A stretch of 64,000 nt of DNA from Lachnospiraceae bacterium UBA3632 (GCA_002373975.1 DFKZ01000123.1:1-64000); one strand, 5' to 3'; positions 50,201 to 58,854 are shown, counted from the stretch's first letter. Made by a program: numbers and translations. Notes: a model not told the origin generated them from the letters alone.

Positions 50201-50434
50201 ACAGATCACGATAAGATATTCCGACTGGGCAAGTGCAGAGGATATATTATCATTGAGGTCACTTCCTATAGGCAGTTCCTCCTGATCCCTGAACACTCTC
50301 TTTATCTTCTTTTTACCGGTCTTCTTTCGTACGGCTTTCGGAACATGATACGTCTCCAGTCCGGTGTGAACCTTTTTGGCTATTTCCATATCAAGAGGCG
50401 AATGCCTGTAACTTATAAACGCATCATATTTCAT
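47258..50434 (-). CDS. TIR domain, transmembrane helix and WD40-like beta-propeller protein
   Basis: The 1058-residue protein starts with a TIR domain (MKYDAFISYRHSPLDMEIAKKVHTGLE, FRDQEELPIG, SEYLIVICSPRTPESYWVCKEIESF). The Glu of WVCKEIE matches the catalytic Glu of NAD-cleaving TIR domains. A membrane helix follows (about residues 183-203), then a coiled coil built of near-identical LADEK heptads (about 213-240) and a large beta-propeller region of WD40/TolB character (about 300-1030). The propeller would be outside the cell and the TIR domain inside. It is followed by the GH3 gene. AGGAAG lies 8 nt before the ATG. Confidence 0.85.
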   Translation of the reverse strand: MKYDAFISYRHSPLDMEIAKKVHTGLETYHVPKAVRKKTGKKKIKRVFRDQEELPIGSDLNDNISSALAQSEYLIVICSPRTPESYWVCKEIESFIEMHDRDHVLAVLIEGEPDESFPPQLLTDEKGNPVEPLAADVRGETASDRNKKFKTEILRLAAPVLGCSYDDLKQRHRERIIRRTISIVSSAAAIVAIAGTAFGIYNANVAAKMKQLADEKAQLADEKSKLADEKTRLAEEILEEYTDKQRNQSRFYAEKSLSLFNEGNREDAVLVAMAGLPSEGNDRPYEGETEYALSKALYAYDTSGDYYFDRVLPHDMKVKDIRVSADRKYLIVTDTGENAYVWDTENWSLLCEIGAKIDKDNRVVNIKAADADETGIYVITGKGITKYSFDGDVIFEYAGKGELEDHQIIDTCSIFTENKIAAVVSPKVKETENITDTIVVLNDEKTYVVDIIDLNNGDIIQSFENPLDIEFGLKMEFSEDGSHLAVSHGGAYSDSTKAYITVFDLTAGTCSSTALAEKNIVEICPLESGNFAAITSIPLSQPGDSPNANVDLIAVDGSKVLWNAPLDVDSVAFWNTSTIIKNHTYTTDDRKCSDIVIAEGRVVFCFDEENGKQKSRVVLPDNVFSIIVFLNSPRGMAALGNGQIQTIDFSTGEFLDGLIETGKMISNIVGFGQTLVLKEYLGSSIYILTPHYAPDLNTIHEGDEKLTVVGVSRNSEYIITKAWDSDEYVYFSNTGEELFRFGDMDYLLTDDDGERDGFHLILDDDVIRQINPITKEVRSYDFSDIKQYIQPTGGSFTRNGKYCVAWGSGFIAVLDTEKEECVYLNDSEELAGQKIGNVALSEDGKKLYVSATDTNLYRIDIATGDIHYYQNDSLREVANAYQWKYLTISPDGSTLAMCCSDGKVRIIDEASGEVKDDFTLLTLTNLFIDFTGDGKYLISQGDDYTVKIRDIERSEHISSYDMDGLIDYIVEDEENGLLALDSGKLVVMLETSKYAVVADCVSSFGVTYCKGKKSFILSGYSNLYSIEYKGYKKLFEEARRQFGDAELSDEKKILYNVD

Positions 50435-50497
50435 AGCTTAATCTTCCTGACTTTATCGTGTGCTACTCTTTCTTAGCTCTTAATTCTACGTTGTCTC

Positions 50498-52003
50498 CTA
50501 CGCGGGCCTGTATGTTTTATTGAAAATTTTCTTTTCGACAATGTATACATCCGACAGATCGTCTACCCTTACCGCCAGGTAGTCTCCCTTTACGCCGAGA
50601 TAATATTTTTCGGGATCCCATGAGGTGAAGACTTTGACCCTGTGATCCAGCTGTCTTGCATATATTCCGCTTCCACCCGCGGCTATGCAGGCACGGGCAT
50701 ACGGAAGCACTTCAATCCTCTCTCCCGTTCCGGTATTGATAACAGCCGGTACATACTCCCCGGGATAAATATATTCCTCATCAATAAACCTGTAGGAAGC
50801 CTCGAATTTGCTTTTACGTGTCGGGTACAGCTCCCCTTCCACTCCCAGAATAATGTAAATGTCTTCTTCTATGTCGATATCTACATCTCCCTCAAGAGTT
50901 CGGATGGTGATCACTGTTCCGGGTTTTGCAAGCTTTGTGGCCTCTACGAAGCCAACCTTGACCTCATTCTTGAGATACTTGGTAAGCTTCTCGATGGGTT
51001 CCTCATGCTTTCCTGCATATATTATCTCGGAAGTCTCGAAATACTCTTTCATCCTTGAATCCATAAGCTCTTTTAGCTTGTCGGACTCGTAAGCTATGCC
51101 GCTTTTTTCGATCAGATCCTTTTTGAGAAATCCCCCGGCTTTGACAAGGTGCCCCCCTCCGCCGCCAAAGCCTTCGGCCAGAAAGCCTGCCAGCTCGCTG
51201 GCTTTTACTTCCTTCACGCAGCTTCTGACGGAAATCTTGACACCAAAGGGAAGAATGCTGTAGACAAGGCAGGTACTTATGGAATCCACCTCCAGCAGCA
51301 TATCACTTATTATTCCCAGGATATTAGGATCGCAGGGCTTTGCCTCCACTATGCTGTAGGAATGCTCTTCGTTATATTTCGCATGTTTAAGTGCATCTCC
51401 GGCTATCACAAGCTCTTCTTTGGAAAGATTTGAGTTTTTGAAAAGGACAATATCCGTGCTCCTGAATTTGGCGAAATCGCGAAGGTCCCTGTCAGCAGGG
51501 TGCGATATTTCCGCAAAGCCGTTAGTGTCGGTCATAAGTCCGTAATAAAGCGCCGTAGCGATCTTTTCGTCCTCGTTTACATCGATACCTTCATTCTTTA
51601 TCAGTTCATAGAGAACTGTCGCGCAAGACCCGTATGTACTTCTGACCTCGGATAGCTCGGGAAGCTGGCCCGAAACCTGATGGTGATCTATAACAGCTAT
51701 ATTATCGGCATCGAAATGCGTCACATTACTCTCGCCGTACTGACAGTCAACAGTGACCAGAAGCTCCGGCTTATCAAGCTCGGTGACATACTCGGCGGGA
51801 ATCTCCAACATATCCTTCATGAGCACAAGATTACTCTTCTGTACCGGAAATTTGCCCCCGTAAATAAATCTGGCATCTATTCCCTTCTTTTCAAGATACC
51901 ACTTTAACGCATATCCGCTGGCAAGGGCGTCTGCATCCGGGTTGTCGTGACACTGTATCACGATATTATTAAAGCCTGTAAGCTGCGATAAACTTAATGC
52001 CAT
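50498..52003 (-). CDS. DHH/DHHA1 family phosphoesterase with C-terminal extension
   Basis: The 501-residue protein has the DHH metal-site motifs CHDNPDADALAS, VDCQYG, IDHHQ and DTNGF, then a DHHA1 domain with GFGGGGGHLVKAGG ending near residue 325. The family includes NrnA oligoribonucleases and c-di-AMP phosphodiesterases. About 170 more residues follow, with beta-rich blocks including DVDIDIEEDIYIILGVEGELYPTRKSKFEASY, which I do not recognise from NrnA or GdpP. No membrane, PAS or GGDEF domain is present. AGGA lies 6 nt before the ATG. Confidence 0.88.
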   Translation of the reverse strand: MALSLSQLTGFNNIVIQCHDNPDADALASGYALKWYLEKKGIDARFIYGGKFPVQKSNLVLMKDMLEIPAEYVTELDKPELLVTVDCQYGESNVTHFDADNIAVIDHHQVSGQLPELSEVRSTYGSCATVLYELIKNEGIDVNEDEKIATALYYGLMTDTNGFAEISHPADRDLRDFAKFRSTDIVLFKNSNLSKEELVIAGDALKHAKYNEEHSYSIVEAKPCDPNILGIISDMLLEVDSISTCLVYSILPFGVKISVRSCVKEVKASELAGFLAEGFGGGGGHLVKAGGFLKKDLIEKSGIAYESDKLKELMDSRMKEYFETSEIIYAGKHEEPIEKLTKYLKNEVKVGFVEATKLAKPGTVITIRTLEGDVDIDIEEDIYIILGVEGELYPTRKSKFEASYRFIDEEYIYPGEYVPAVINTGTGERIEVLPYARACIAAGGSGIYARQLDHRVKVFTSWDPEKYYLGVKGDYLAVRVDDLSDVYIVEKKIFNKTYRPA

Positions 52004-52047
52004 AAAAAATCCTTTCAGATCATCTGCCTGTTTTTGCCGGCAGAAGT

Positions 52048-52061
52048 GTAAATATATTTAC
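52048..52061. promoter_or_regulatory. Perfect 14-bp palindrome upstream of the DHH gene
   Basis: GTAAATATATTTAC is a perfect palindrome about 45 nt upstream of the DHH ATG and downstream of the CarD terminator. It could be an operator; nothing else supports this. Confidence 0.35.
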
Positions 52062-52092
52062 CTAACCTTATATATTCTACAATATCGTACAC

Positions 52093-52127
52093 AAAAAGAA
52101 AAGGACAGGATTCTTAATCCTGTCCTT
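52093..52127 (-). terminator. Terminator of the CarD-like gene
   Basis: A 12-bp perfect stem (52101-52112 with 52116-52127) is followed on the minus strand by TTTTCTTTTT. Confidence 0.93.
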
Positions 52128-52160
52128 GCTAATATCCTACTAATACATATACCGATCAGC

Positions 52161-52661
52161 TCAATCCCATCCGCTCTTTGTGATATAGCCCTCAACTTCA
52201 TTTTTTGGCATATCGAGTGATATCGCAAGCTCACCGAAAAGAAATTCCGCGGCTATCCTGAAATACTTGGCATCAACCGCCGTTTCCTTTCTCCCTGCTT
52301 CCTGTCTCTTTCTGCGACGAACATAAATCGTCTTTACCAGGCTTACCAGCTTACGGATATCATTGCTACGGATGCAGCCCTTATACTCCGCTTCCACAGT
52401 CTTTTCACTCTGAATATCCAGACATGCTATTCCCGGAATATCTTTAAGAAAATCCTTAGCTTCACTGGCACTGAGTATTGAACGGATCGACTCATCCGCA
52501 AGCGCAACAGGAATATACACGGTACTTGCCGTGTTATATACAGGCTTCAAGATGTAATACTCTTCATTCCTGTCAACTCCTGAAATATCAAGGGTCGTAA
52601 CTTCACTAACCCTGCAGACTCCTTTATTCCCGCAGGCAACATAATCTCCGACTTTGAACAT
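52161..52661 (-). CDS. CarD-like transcription regulator
   Basis: The 166-residue protein has an N-terminal CarD/CdnL RNA polymerase-interacting domain (FKVGDYVACGNKGVCRVSEVTTL, EYYILKPVYNTASTVYIPV) and a helical C-terminal domain with a basic patch (YVRRRKRQEAGRK). CarD-family proteins bind the polymerase beta subunit and stabilise open complexes. The gene has its own promoter and terminator. Confidence 0.92.
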   Translation of the reverse strand: MFKVGDYVACGNKGVCRVSEVTTLDISGVDRNEEYYILKPVYNTASTVYIPVALADESIRSILSASEAKDFLKDIPGIACLDIQSEKTVEAEYKGCIRSNDIRKLVSLVKTIYVRRRKRQEAGRKETAVDAKYFRIAAEFLFGELAISLDMPKNEVEGYITKSGWD

Positions 52662-52730
52662 ATTTAAACCCCGAATCCGATCAGAAAAACCTTCCGCAAA
52701 TGCGAATTGTGTTTACATAACTATATTTCG

Positions 52731-52759
52731 ATTATAACAGATTCCATATTAAAATGTAA
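52731..52759 (-). promoter_or_regulatory. Promoter of the CarD-like gene
   Basis: TTACAT (52754-52759) and a perfect TATAAT (52731-52736) at 17-nt spacing, with TG one base before the -10, on the minus strand. Confidence 0.82.
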
Positions 52760-52823
52760 GCGGGAAATTATTAAATTGCGGTTGTTATTATAGTTTTATC
52801 AAATGCGCCCGGCTGGCTGGCTG

Positions 52824-53903
52824 TCACGCACTTTCGTTCATACGGCTCAGCTTGGCGGCCTGATCGGCGGAAATACAGGCATCAAGGATTTCTCCTATAT
52901 CTCCGTTCATGACTTTGTCTAGCTTATATACCGTAAGCCCTATTCGGTGATCGGTAACTCTGCCCTGAGGGAAATTATAGGTCCTTATCTTCTCCGACCT
53001 GTCGCCGGTGCCTATCTGGCTTCGGCGCATTTCCGCCTCGGCATCATGCTTTTCCTGCTGCTGGATGTCGTACAGCTTTGACTTAAGGAGAGCAAAAGCT
53101 TTTGCCTTATTCTGGAGCTGTGATTTTTCGGTCTGTGAATAAACCACAATTCCGGTAGGATAATGGGTGAGACGCACTGCCGAGTCGGTAGTGTTTACAC
53201 ACTGACCGCCGTTTCCGGATGCACGCATAACGTCTATCCTTATATCCTTTTCGTCTATCACTATATCAATATCCTCATCCGCCTCGGGCATAACCGCAAC
53301 AGTGCAGGTGGATGTGTGGATCCTTCCGCCGCTCTCCGTAACCGGTACTCTCTGTACGCGGTGCACCCCGGATTCATACTTAAGCTTGGAGTATGCGCCC
53401 TGACCGTTTATCTGGAATGTAACTTCCTTCACACCGCCGATGCCTATCTCATCCATACTGATAAGCTGGGATCTCCACCCCTGACTCTCGGCAAAGTGCA
53501 CGTACATCCTGTAGACCTCAGCGGCAAAGAGCGCTGCCTCATCCCCGCCCGCTCCTGCTCTGATCTCCACAATAACATTCTTGTCATCATTCGGATCCTT
53601 GGGAAGAAGCATTATTTTCATCTTCTGTTCCAGCTCCTCAATCCGGGCCTTTGAATCGTTCAGTGTCTCCTTTAGCATCTCGCGCATCTCTTCATCGTTT
53701 TCCGACTCAAGCATATCCAGGGAATCCTGCACATCAGCCTTGCACTTTTTGTATTCGGTATAAGCTTCCACAAGAGGCGCAAGATCGGACTGTTCCTTCA
53801 TAAGCCTCTTAAAACGTGCGTTGTCGTTTGCGACATCCGGCGAATGAAGCTCTCTCATTATCTCTTCATATTTGGCTATAAGATCATCTAGTTTATCAAA
53901 CAT
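52824..53903 (-). CDS. prfA: Peptide chain release factor 1
   Basis: The 359-residue RF1 has a helical N-domain, the GGQ loop ([21 protein letters not shown], usually GAGGQHVN), and the codon-recognition region ([20 protein letters not shown], where RF1 usually has a PxT motif). It ends translation at UAA and UAG. ATG 53903 has GGAG upstream; an in-frame ATG at 53951 lies inside prmC. It follows prmC by 16 nt. The Cys after GGQ in place of His is a small departure. Confidence 0.96.
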   Translation of the reverse strand: MFDKLDDLIAKYEEIMRELHSPDVANDNARFKRLMKEQSDLAPLVEAYTEYKKCKADVQDSLDMLESENDEEMREMLKETLNDSKARIEELEQKMKIMLLPKDPNDDKNVIVEIRAGAGGDEAALFAAEVYRMYVHFAESQGWRSQLISMDEIGIGGVKEVTFQINGQGAYSKLKYESGVHRVQRVPVTESGGRIHTSTCTVAVMPEADEDIDIVIDEKDIRIDVMRASGNGGQCVNTTDSAVRLTHYPTGIVVYSQTEKSQLQNKAKAFALLKSKLYDIQQQEKHDAEAEMRRSQIGTGDRSEKIRTYNFPQGRVTDHRIGLTVYKLDKVMNGDIGEILDACISADQAAKLSRMNESA

Positions 53904-53919
53904 AACAGTTGTTCTCCAT

Positions 53920-54828
53920 TTACATAAGAACCGATTTCGTTCCGTATACAACCCGGTCCAGGCCGGAATAATCCTTTACTATATTTACATCAATATATCC
54001 CTGTTTTTTCATAAGCGAAGATACATCTTCGCCCTGGTCAAATCCTATCTCAAAAAAGAGCATACCTCCGGGCGCAAGAAATGCAGCGGCTTGCGGTATG
54101 ATCTTTTCATAAAAATATAATCCGTTATTTAATCCATCCAGAGCGATCAGGGGTTCATGGTCCTTGACTTCCGGCTCAAGAGTTGCGATGACATCGCTCT
54201 TGATATAGGGCGGATTCGACACTATTATATCGAATCTGTCATCTTCTCTGTTTCTCTCTCTCAGGGGGTCAAAAAGATCACCCTGTATAAACTCTATCGC
54301 CGCTTTCTCTCCTGTCGGCCCATCGGTATCGCTCTCCGATACATTTAGGCTTCCGAGGATGCTTTCGGCATTCTCCCGTGCAAGAGCAAGGGCTTTTTCC
54401 GAGATATCGATCCCAACACCTTCGCAGTAATTGGAAAACTTTAGGAGACTTGTAAGGATGCATCCGCTTCCCGTGCACAGATCAAGGATACGGCTTCCAT
54501 CCCTCAGGTTTCGAAGAACCTCCTCTACGAGTATCTCGGTATCCGGGCGGGGGATTAAAGCATCGGGTGTTATTTTAAAGTCAATCCCCATAAAACAGGT
54601 TTTTCCAAGAATGTGCTGTATGGGTTCTCTCTTCTTTCTTCTTTCCAGTGCGGCACGGAAATCCTCGGAATGGGACTCATCGATATTCTTTCCGGGCTCG
54701 GTCAGAATATCAATCCTCTTTATACCGAAATAAGCCTCCAAAAGCAGTCTCGCATTCTCCTCCGCCTCCGGAACATCCGCTGTATGCAGCTCATCTACCG
54801 TGTTTTTGTATATTTCCGCGACTGTCAT
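53920..54828 (-). CDS. prmC: Release factor glutamine methyltransferase
   Basis: The 302-residue enzyme methylates the Gln of the GGQ motif in release factors. It has the SAM-binding block [11 protein letters not shown] (about residue 115) and the catalytic NPPYI. Its start follows the DUF1385 stop with no gap (TAAATG). It precedes prfA, its substrate gene. An insertion near residues 155-175 ([16 protein letters not shown]) is longer than usual. Confidence 0.96.
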   Translation of the reverse strand: MTVAEIYKNTVDELHTADVPEAEENARLLLEAYFGIKRIDILTEPGKNIDESHSEDFRAALERRKKREPIQHILGKTCFMGIDFKITPDALIPRPDTEILVEEVLRNLRDGSRILDLCTGSGCILTSLLKFSNYCEGVGIDISEKALALARENAESILGSLNVSESDTDGPTGEKAAIEFIQGDLFDPLRERNREDDRFDIIVSNPPYIKSDVIATLEPEVKDHEPLIALDGLNNGLYFYEKIIPQAAAFLAPGGMLFFEIGFDQGEDVSSLMKKQGYIDVNIVKDYSGLDRVVYGTKSVLM

Positions 54829-55953
54829 TTAGTCCTCCCAGTCGTCCTCATCCGGCTCAAATTCCATTTCCAGCTCGGGTCCCTCTTCCAGATCGTCATC
54901 ATCCAGAACAGCAGCATCCAGATTTATCGAAGAAAACTCCTCACGGTCTTCCTTATAGTTTATCTTGATATGATCCTCCTCTTCCTCATCCTCACGTATC
55001 ATAGCATCTGTTACTTCATAATCATATGCTTCCTTCAGATACGCTTTCCAGTCAAAAACTGCCTCAACCGAAGCTATTGCAGCCTGGATCATATGCTTAT
55101 CCGGTTCACGGGTAGTGATACGCTGAACCCATAACCCGGGAGCGGATATTATCGACAGGAAGATGCTGTCATATCTTCCTGCCAAACGGAGTATCTCATA
55201 AGATATACCGGCTATTACAGGCATTATAGCCACTCTGACGACCATGCGCAGCCACAGGGCATCAAATCTTAAAAAGATGAAAAGGATAACGCTTACCATA
55301 GCTACGATGAATATGAAGCTTGTACCGCAGCGCTTGTGATAGCGTGAACTCCTTGCCACATTTCTGACACTCAGGATCCTTCCCCTCTCAAGGCAGTTAA
55401 TACATTTATGCTCTGCCCCATGGTAGGCAAATATCCTTCGTATGTCTTTAAGCGAGCTTATCAGAATAAGATACAAAAGAAGTATAAGTATACGTATCAC
55501 GCCCTCTATGATCGCGTTAAGTGAATCATTTCTGACAAACTTTTCAAAATATGTGGCTATATAAGTGGGCAGAATAACAAAGATTCCCACCGCAAGAATA
55601 ACGGACAGTATTCCGACTATCACACCGCCGGCGCTTTTCTTTGTATCGTTGTGAACTCTTTTGGAATCCCTGCGGGCTTCTTTTTCCGCTTCGGAATCGT
55701 AAAACGAGACAGCGTAATTCATTGTTCTCATTCCGAGGATAACGCTGTCAAGAAAGTTTACCACTCCACGTACAAAGGGGATGCGGTCGGTCTTTCCTTT
55801 GGTCAGGCCGGAATAGTGTTCTACTTCGACGGTGAGGTTTCCATCGGGTTTTCTGACGGCAACAGCATACTTTTCGCCGTTTTTCATCATGACGCCCTCA
55901 AGAACAGCCTGTCCGCCAATTCCGGAGTATCCTTTTTTTGCTGCTTCTTCCAT
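54829..55953 (-). CDS. DUF1385 membrane protein
   Basis: The 374-residue protein starts with the family signature GYSGIGGQAVLEGVMMKNGEKYAVAVRKPDG, followed by four to five membrane segments with the conserved AYHGAEHKCINCLE and KRCGTSFIF blocks, and ends in a very acidic tail of about 60 residues. The family is conserved in Clostridia between rpmE and prmC-prfA, as here; its function is unknown. ATG 55953 has GAGG 6 nt upstream, directly abutting the U-tract of the rpmE terminator. A TTG at 55965 is less likely. Confidence 0.9.
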   Translation of the reverse strand: MEEAAKKGYSGIGGQAVLEGVMMKNGEKYAVAVRKPDGNLTVEVEHYSGLTKGKTDRIPFVRGVVNFLDSVILGMRTMNYAVSFYDSEAEKEARRDSKRVHNDTKKSAGGVIVGILSVILAVGIFVILPTYIATYFEKFVRNDSLNAIIEGVIRILILLLYLILISSLKDIRRIFAYHGAEHKCINCLERGRILSVRNVARSSRYHKRCGTSFIFIVAMVSVILFIFLRFDALWLRMVVRVAIMPVIAGISYEILRLAGRYDSIFLSIISAPGLWVQRITTREPDKHMIQAAIASVEAVFDWKAYLKEAYDYEVTDAMIREDEEEEDHIKINYKEDREEFSSINLDAAVLDDDDLEEGPELEMEFEPDEDDWED

Positions 55954-55963
55954 AACTAACCTC

Positions 55964-55993
55964 AAAAAAAGGGTTGAGGTTTACCCTCAACCC
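55964..55993 (-). terminator. rpmE terminator, abutting the DUF1385 ribosome site
   Basis: GGGTTGAGG and CCTCAACCC form a 9-bp stem with a 5-nt loop, followed on the minus strand by seven T residues and then at once by GAGG, the Shine-Dalgarno of the next gene. Confidence 0.88.
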
Positions 55994-56006
55994 GTAGATG
56001 ATCGAT

Positions 56007-56207
56007 TTATTTAAGTCCGTACTTCTTGTTGAACTTATCGATACGTCCGTCTGCTCTGACGTTCTTCTGCTGACCGGTGTAGAACGAGTGGCACTTGGAG
56101 CAAACCTCGACGTGAATCTCGGGCTTGGTTGAGCCGGTCACGAAGGTGTTGCCGCAGTTGCAGGTAACGGTCGCCTGGTAGTACTCGGGATGAATTCCTT
56201 CTTTCAT
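56007..56207 (-). CDS. rpmE: Ribosomal protein L31
   Basis: The 66-residue L31 has two Cys pairs (CNCGNTF and CSKCH), so it is the zinc-binding C+ form. [16 protein letters not shown] is the usual start. ATG 56207 has AGAGAGG 8 nt upstream. It has its own promoter upstream and a terminator downstream. Confidence 0.98.
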   Translation of the reverse strand: MKEGIHPEYYQATVTCNCGNTFVTGSTKPEIHVEVCSKCHSFYTGQQKNVRADGRIDKFNKKYGLK

Positions 56208-56284
56208 TATTTTCACCTCTCTATAAAAAAGAATATTATGCGTTTTTAACCCGCACTGCCTATGCAACCACAGACAGCTATACA

Positions 56285-56313
56285 ACTATACCATAAGAAA
56301 CCCTCTCATGCAA
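56285..56313 (-). promoter_or_regulatory. Promoter of rpmE
   Basis: TTGCAT (56308-56313) and TATAGT (56285-56290) at 17-nt spacing on the minus strand, with TG before the -10. The spacer closely matches that of the butyrate operon promoter. Confidence 0.8.
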
Positions 56314-56345
56314 GCGGTTTTTTATTTTTTCGTATAATCCGCAGC

Positions 56346-57836
56346 CTACAGGAATTTGTTGGACTTTACAAGTCTGACGAAATCCTGATTATTCCTTGTC
56401 TTGGAGAACATATCCAGGATGCGGTCAGTGGCCTCATCGGGCTTTAATCCGTTCAGTGCCTTACGCATTATGGTGATTGCCTCAAGCTCATCCTTATCCA
56501 TAAGAAGATCTTCTCTTCTCGTGCCGGATTTTGCAAGATCGATCGCAGGGAAAATCCTTCTCTCGGAAAGCTTACGGTCAAGCACTATTTCCATATTACC
56601 GGTACCTTTAAACTCCTCGTATACCACATCATCCATCTTGCTTCCGGTCTCCACAAGAGCCGTGGCAAGCACGGTGAGGCTTCCGCCCTCACGCATATTT
56701 CTTGCTGCACCGAAAAACCTCTTGGGCATATGAAGCGCAGCGGGATCAAGACCACCCGAAAGCGTCCTTCCGCTGGGAGGAATAACCTGGTTATATGCTC
56801 TGGTGAGCCTTGTGATGGAATCCAGAAGGATCACAACATCTTCATTCTGTTCAACAAGACGCCTTGCTCTCTCTATTACCATCTCTGCAACGCGAATGTG
56901 ATGCTCGGGCTGCTCATCAAAAGTTGAATATATAACTTCAACGTTCTTGCCGATTATAGCTTCTTTTATGTCCGTAACTTCCTCGGGGCGCTCATCGATA
57001 AGAAGGATTATCATATGTGTCTCGGGATCGTTGGCAAGCATAGAATGGGCAATCTCTTTGAGGAGAGTTGTCTTGCCGGCTTTCGGCGGCGACACTATCA
57101 TTCCTCTCTGACCGTATCCCACAGGGCTAACCAGATCCATTGCTCTCATGGCGACTTTACATCCCGGAGTCTCGAGTTTGATCCTCTTATCGGGGAAGAT
57201 CGGTGTCATATTCTCGAAATTCACCCTCTTTACGGCGTCTTTAGCAGGTCTGTTGTTGACCATTTCAAGATATGAAAGAGGACTGAATTTTTCCTTTTCT
57301 CCTTTTGCGCGCTTTACACCGGTGAGTACATCTCCGGTACGGAGCCTGAAAGCCCTGATCTGCTGGGGCGATACGTAGATATCGTTCTCCCCGGGCAGAT
57401 AATTGTCGCTTCTGATGAAGCCGAATCCGTCAGGCATAACTTCAAGTATACCTGTGGCTGCCTGATCGCCCTCCTGGGGAACATATCCTTCGTTTGTGGT
57501 ATTCTGGCGCTGAGTGCCCGCCTGTGCTTCGGCATTCTGGGCATACGTCTCCTCGGCATTCTTTGCCTCCACTTTAGAAGCCTTCTTACGCTCCGAAGCA
57601 GATGTATCCACTTCTTCGATAACAGCGTCTTTGGAGGGTTTGTCACCTCTGTAAACTATCACCTTGCTCTTTTCCGCTGCCACAGCCGCCGCTTCTGCCT
57701 CTTTACGCCTGGCATCCTCAGCGATGAGCGCATCGACAAGAGCCTCTTTCTTGAGCCCTGAAACGCCTTTTACCCCGCCCGCCTTGGCAAGTGCCTTCAA
57801 TTCGGTAAGCGGAAGCGATAATAGTTTTTCTCTCAT
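56346..57836 (-). CDS. rho: Transcription termination factor Rho
   Basis: The 496-residue Rho has an N-terminal Rho_N helical domain (residues 1-40), a variable charged linker (about 41-125), the RNA-binding cold-shock-like domain (TGILEVMPDGFGFIRSDNYLPG, DIYVSPQQIRAF), and the ATPase core with Walker A SPPKAGKTTLL, Walker B VVILLDSITRL and the R and Q loops. The linker is Glu/Ala-rich with no obvious prion-like Asn run. It is longer than E. coli Rho (419). AAAGG is about 13 nt from the ATG. Confidence 0.97.
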   Translation of the reverse strand: MREKLLSLPLTELKALAKAGGVKGVSGLKKEALVDALIAEDARRKEAEAAAVAAEKSKVIVYRGDKPSKDAVIEEVDTSASERKKASKVEAKNAEETYAQNAEAQAGTQRQNTTNEGYVPQEGDQAATGILEVMPDGFGFIRSDNYLPGENDIYVSPQQIRAFRLRTGDVLTGVKRAKGEKEKFSPLSYLEMVNNRPAKDAVKRVNFENMTPIFPDKRIKLETPGCKVAMRAMDLVSPVGYGQRGMIVSPPKAGKTTLLKEIAHSMLANDPETHMIILLIDERPEEVTDIKEAIIGKNVEVIYSTFDEQPEHHIRVAEMVIERARRLVEQNEDVVILLDSITRLTRAYNQVIPPSGRTLSGGLDPAALHMPKRFFGAARNMREGGSLTVLATALVETGSKMDDVVYEEFKGTGNMEIVLDRKLSERRIFPAIDLAKSGTRREDLLMDKDELEAITIMRKALNGLKPDEATDRILDMFSKTRNNQDFVRLVKSNKFL

Positions 57837-57972
57837 AAATAATTACTGACCTTTCAATAAAACTAAAACTGTTGATTCCTGCATAAAAAAGGGAAATACC
57901 GGTTCTGATTGAATATCAAAGAATCATATCACCTGATTGGCAAACACGCGGCCACGCCGCCTGTTTAGGGTT

Positions 57973-58001
57973 ATGATATCACAAGGGTTCCTAAAATACA
58001 A
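57973..58001 (-). promoter_or_regulatory. Promoter of rho
   Basis: TTGTAT (57996-58001) and TATCAT (57973-57978) at 17-nt spacing on the minus strand, with TG before the -10. The leader to rho is about 130 nt. Confidence 0.65.
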
Positions 58002-58005
58002 TAAG

Positions 58006-58031
58006 CAAATTACCACTGTGCACAAATTACC
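58006..58031. promoter_or_regulatory. Direct repeats in the rho-LytTR divergent region
   Basis: CAAATTACC occurs at 58006-58014 and 58023-58031 (17 bp apart). The second copy overlaps the -35 box of the LytTR gene promoter; the first lies just upstream of the rho -35 box. It is a candidate binding site. Confidence 0.45.
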
Positions 58032-58055
58032 ATGAAGCTTTTTTTGTGGTATACT
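58027..58055 (+). promoter_or_regulatory. Promoter of the LytTR response-regulator gene
   Basis: TTACCA (58027-58032) and TATACT (58050-58055) at 17-nt spacing, with TG one base before the -10. Confidence 0.65.
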
Positions 58056-58119
58056 CATTACATTGGTATGAAAATAGATTGTTTTCCGGCTGAAAGCCGA
58101 AAGGACAGGTATTACCGGC

Positions 58120-58854
58120 ATGCACATTGCTATCTGTGACGACAATATAGCCGACCGTAAACAGACTGAGCGTCTGATAAAACGTGAAGCCGACAAAGTG
58201 ATCTCCCGGGGCGGCACACTTTATTTCGAATCGTTTGGAAATTGCGAATCGCTGCTTTTCACCCCTATGCAATACGATCTGTTTATTATAGATGTAAGAA
58301 ACACTCCCGGTACAAACTCTTTTGAAACCGCCGAAAAACTGCGGGATAAAGGCGTCGGATCGCCCATTTGCATTATGTATATGCGTGATGAGGGTATCCC
58401 CTGTATTCCGGATCACCTGTCGGATGAAAACAGGTGTGCCGATGATCCGGGTCTGTTATTTCTTGCCAAGCCTGTGCGTCCTGAAGAGCTTTCATCTCTT
58501 ATTTCCCGTGTCGAACAGATATGTGAGAGCAAAGAGTCTCAGATAGAGCTTCGCGGCGAGTTCGACACATTATATGTATCCCCGGGGGATATCCTCTACG
58601 CCGAAAGATCGGGGCTTCACACTCTTGTAACCCTTTCAACGGGCAAGACCTTCGAAACCAGCAGCGATGTATCCACCCTTTTTGATGAAATAAAAGAAGA
58701 GCATCTCTCTTTCGTGATGCCCTCCGTTAATTATCTTATCAATATCGACCACATAGCCTCGCTTCGCTTTCACACCGCGCAAATGAAAGATAACAGGTGT
58801 TTTAAGATCGGCGGTCAGATACTCAAATATGTAAAAGCCTATCTGTCGGATTAA
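58120..58854 (+). CDS. LytTR-family response regulator
   Basis: The 244-residue protein has an N-terminal receiver domain (MHIAICDDNIADRKQTERL, phospho-acceptor Asp in YDLFIIDVRN near residue 58, Lys in FLAKPVRPEEL) and a C-terminal LytTR DNA-binding domain (ILYAERSGLHTLVTLSTGKTF, SFVMPSVNYLINIDHIASL). Such regulators control surface or quorum-linked genes and bind direct repeats. No sensor kinase gene is adjacent, so it is an orphan here. It is divergent from rho and overlaps the degV 3' end by 4 nt. Confidence 0.92.
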   Translation: MHIAICDDNIADRKQTERLIKREADKVISRGGTLYFESFGNCESLLFTPMQYDLFIIDVRNTPGTNSFETAEKLRDKGVGSPICIMYMRDEGIPCIPDHLSDENRCADDPGLLFLAKPVRPEELSSLISRVEQICESKESQIELRGEFDTLYVSPGDILYAERSGLHTLVTLSTGKTFETSSDVSTLFDEIKEEHLSFVMPSVNYLINIDHIASLRFHTAQMKDNRCFKIGGQILKYVKAYLSD

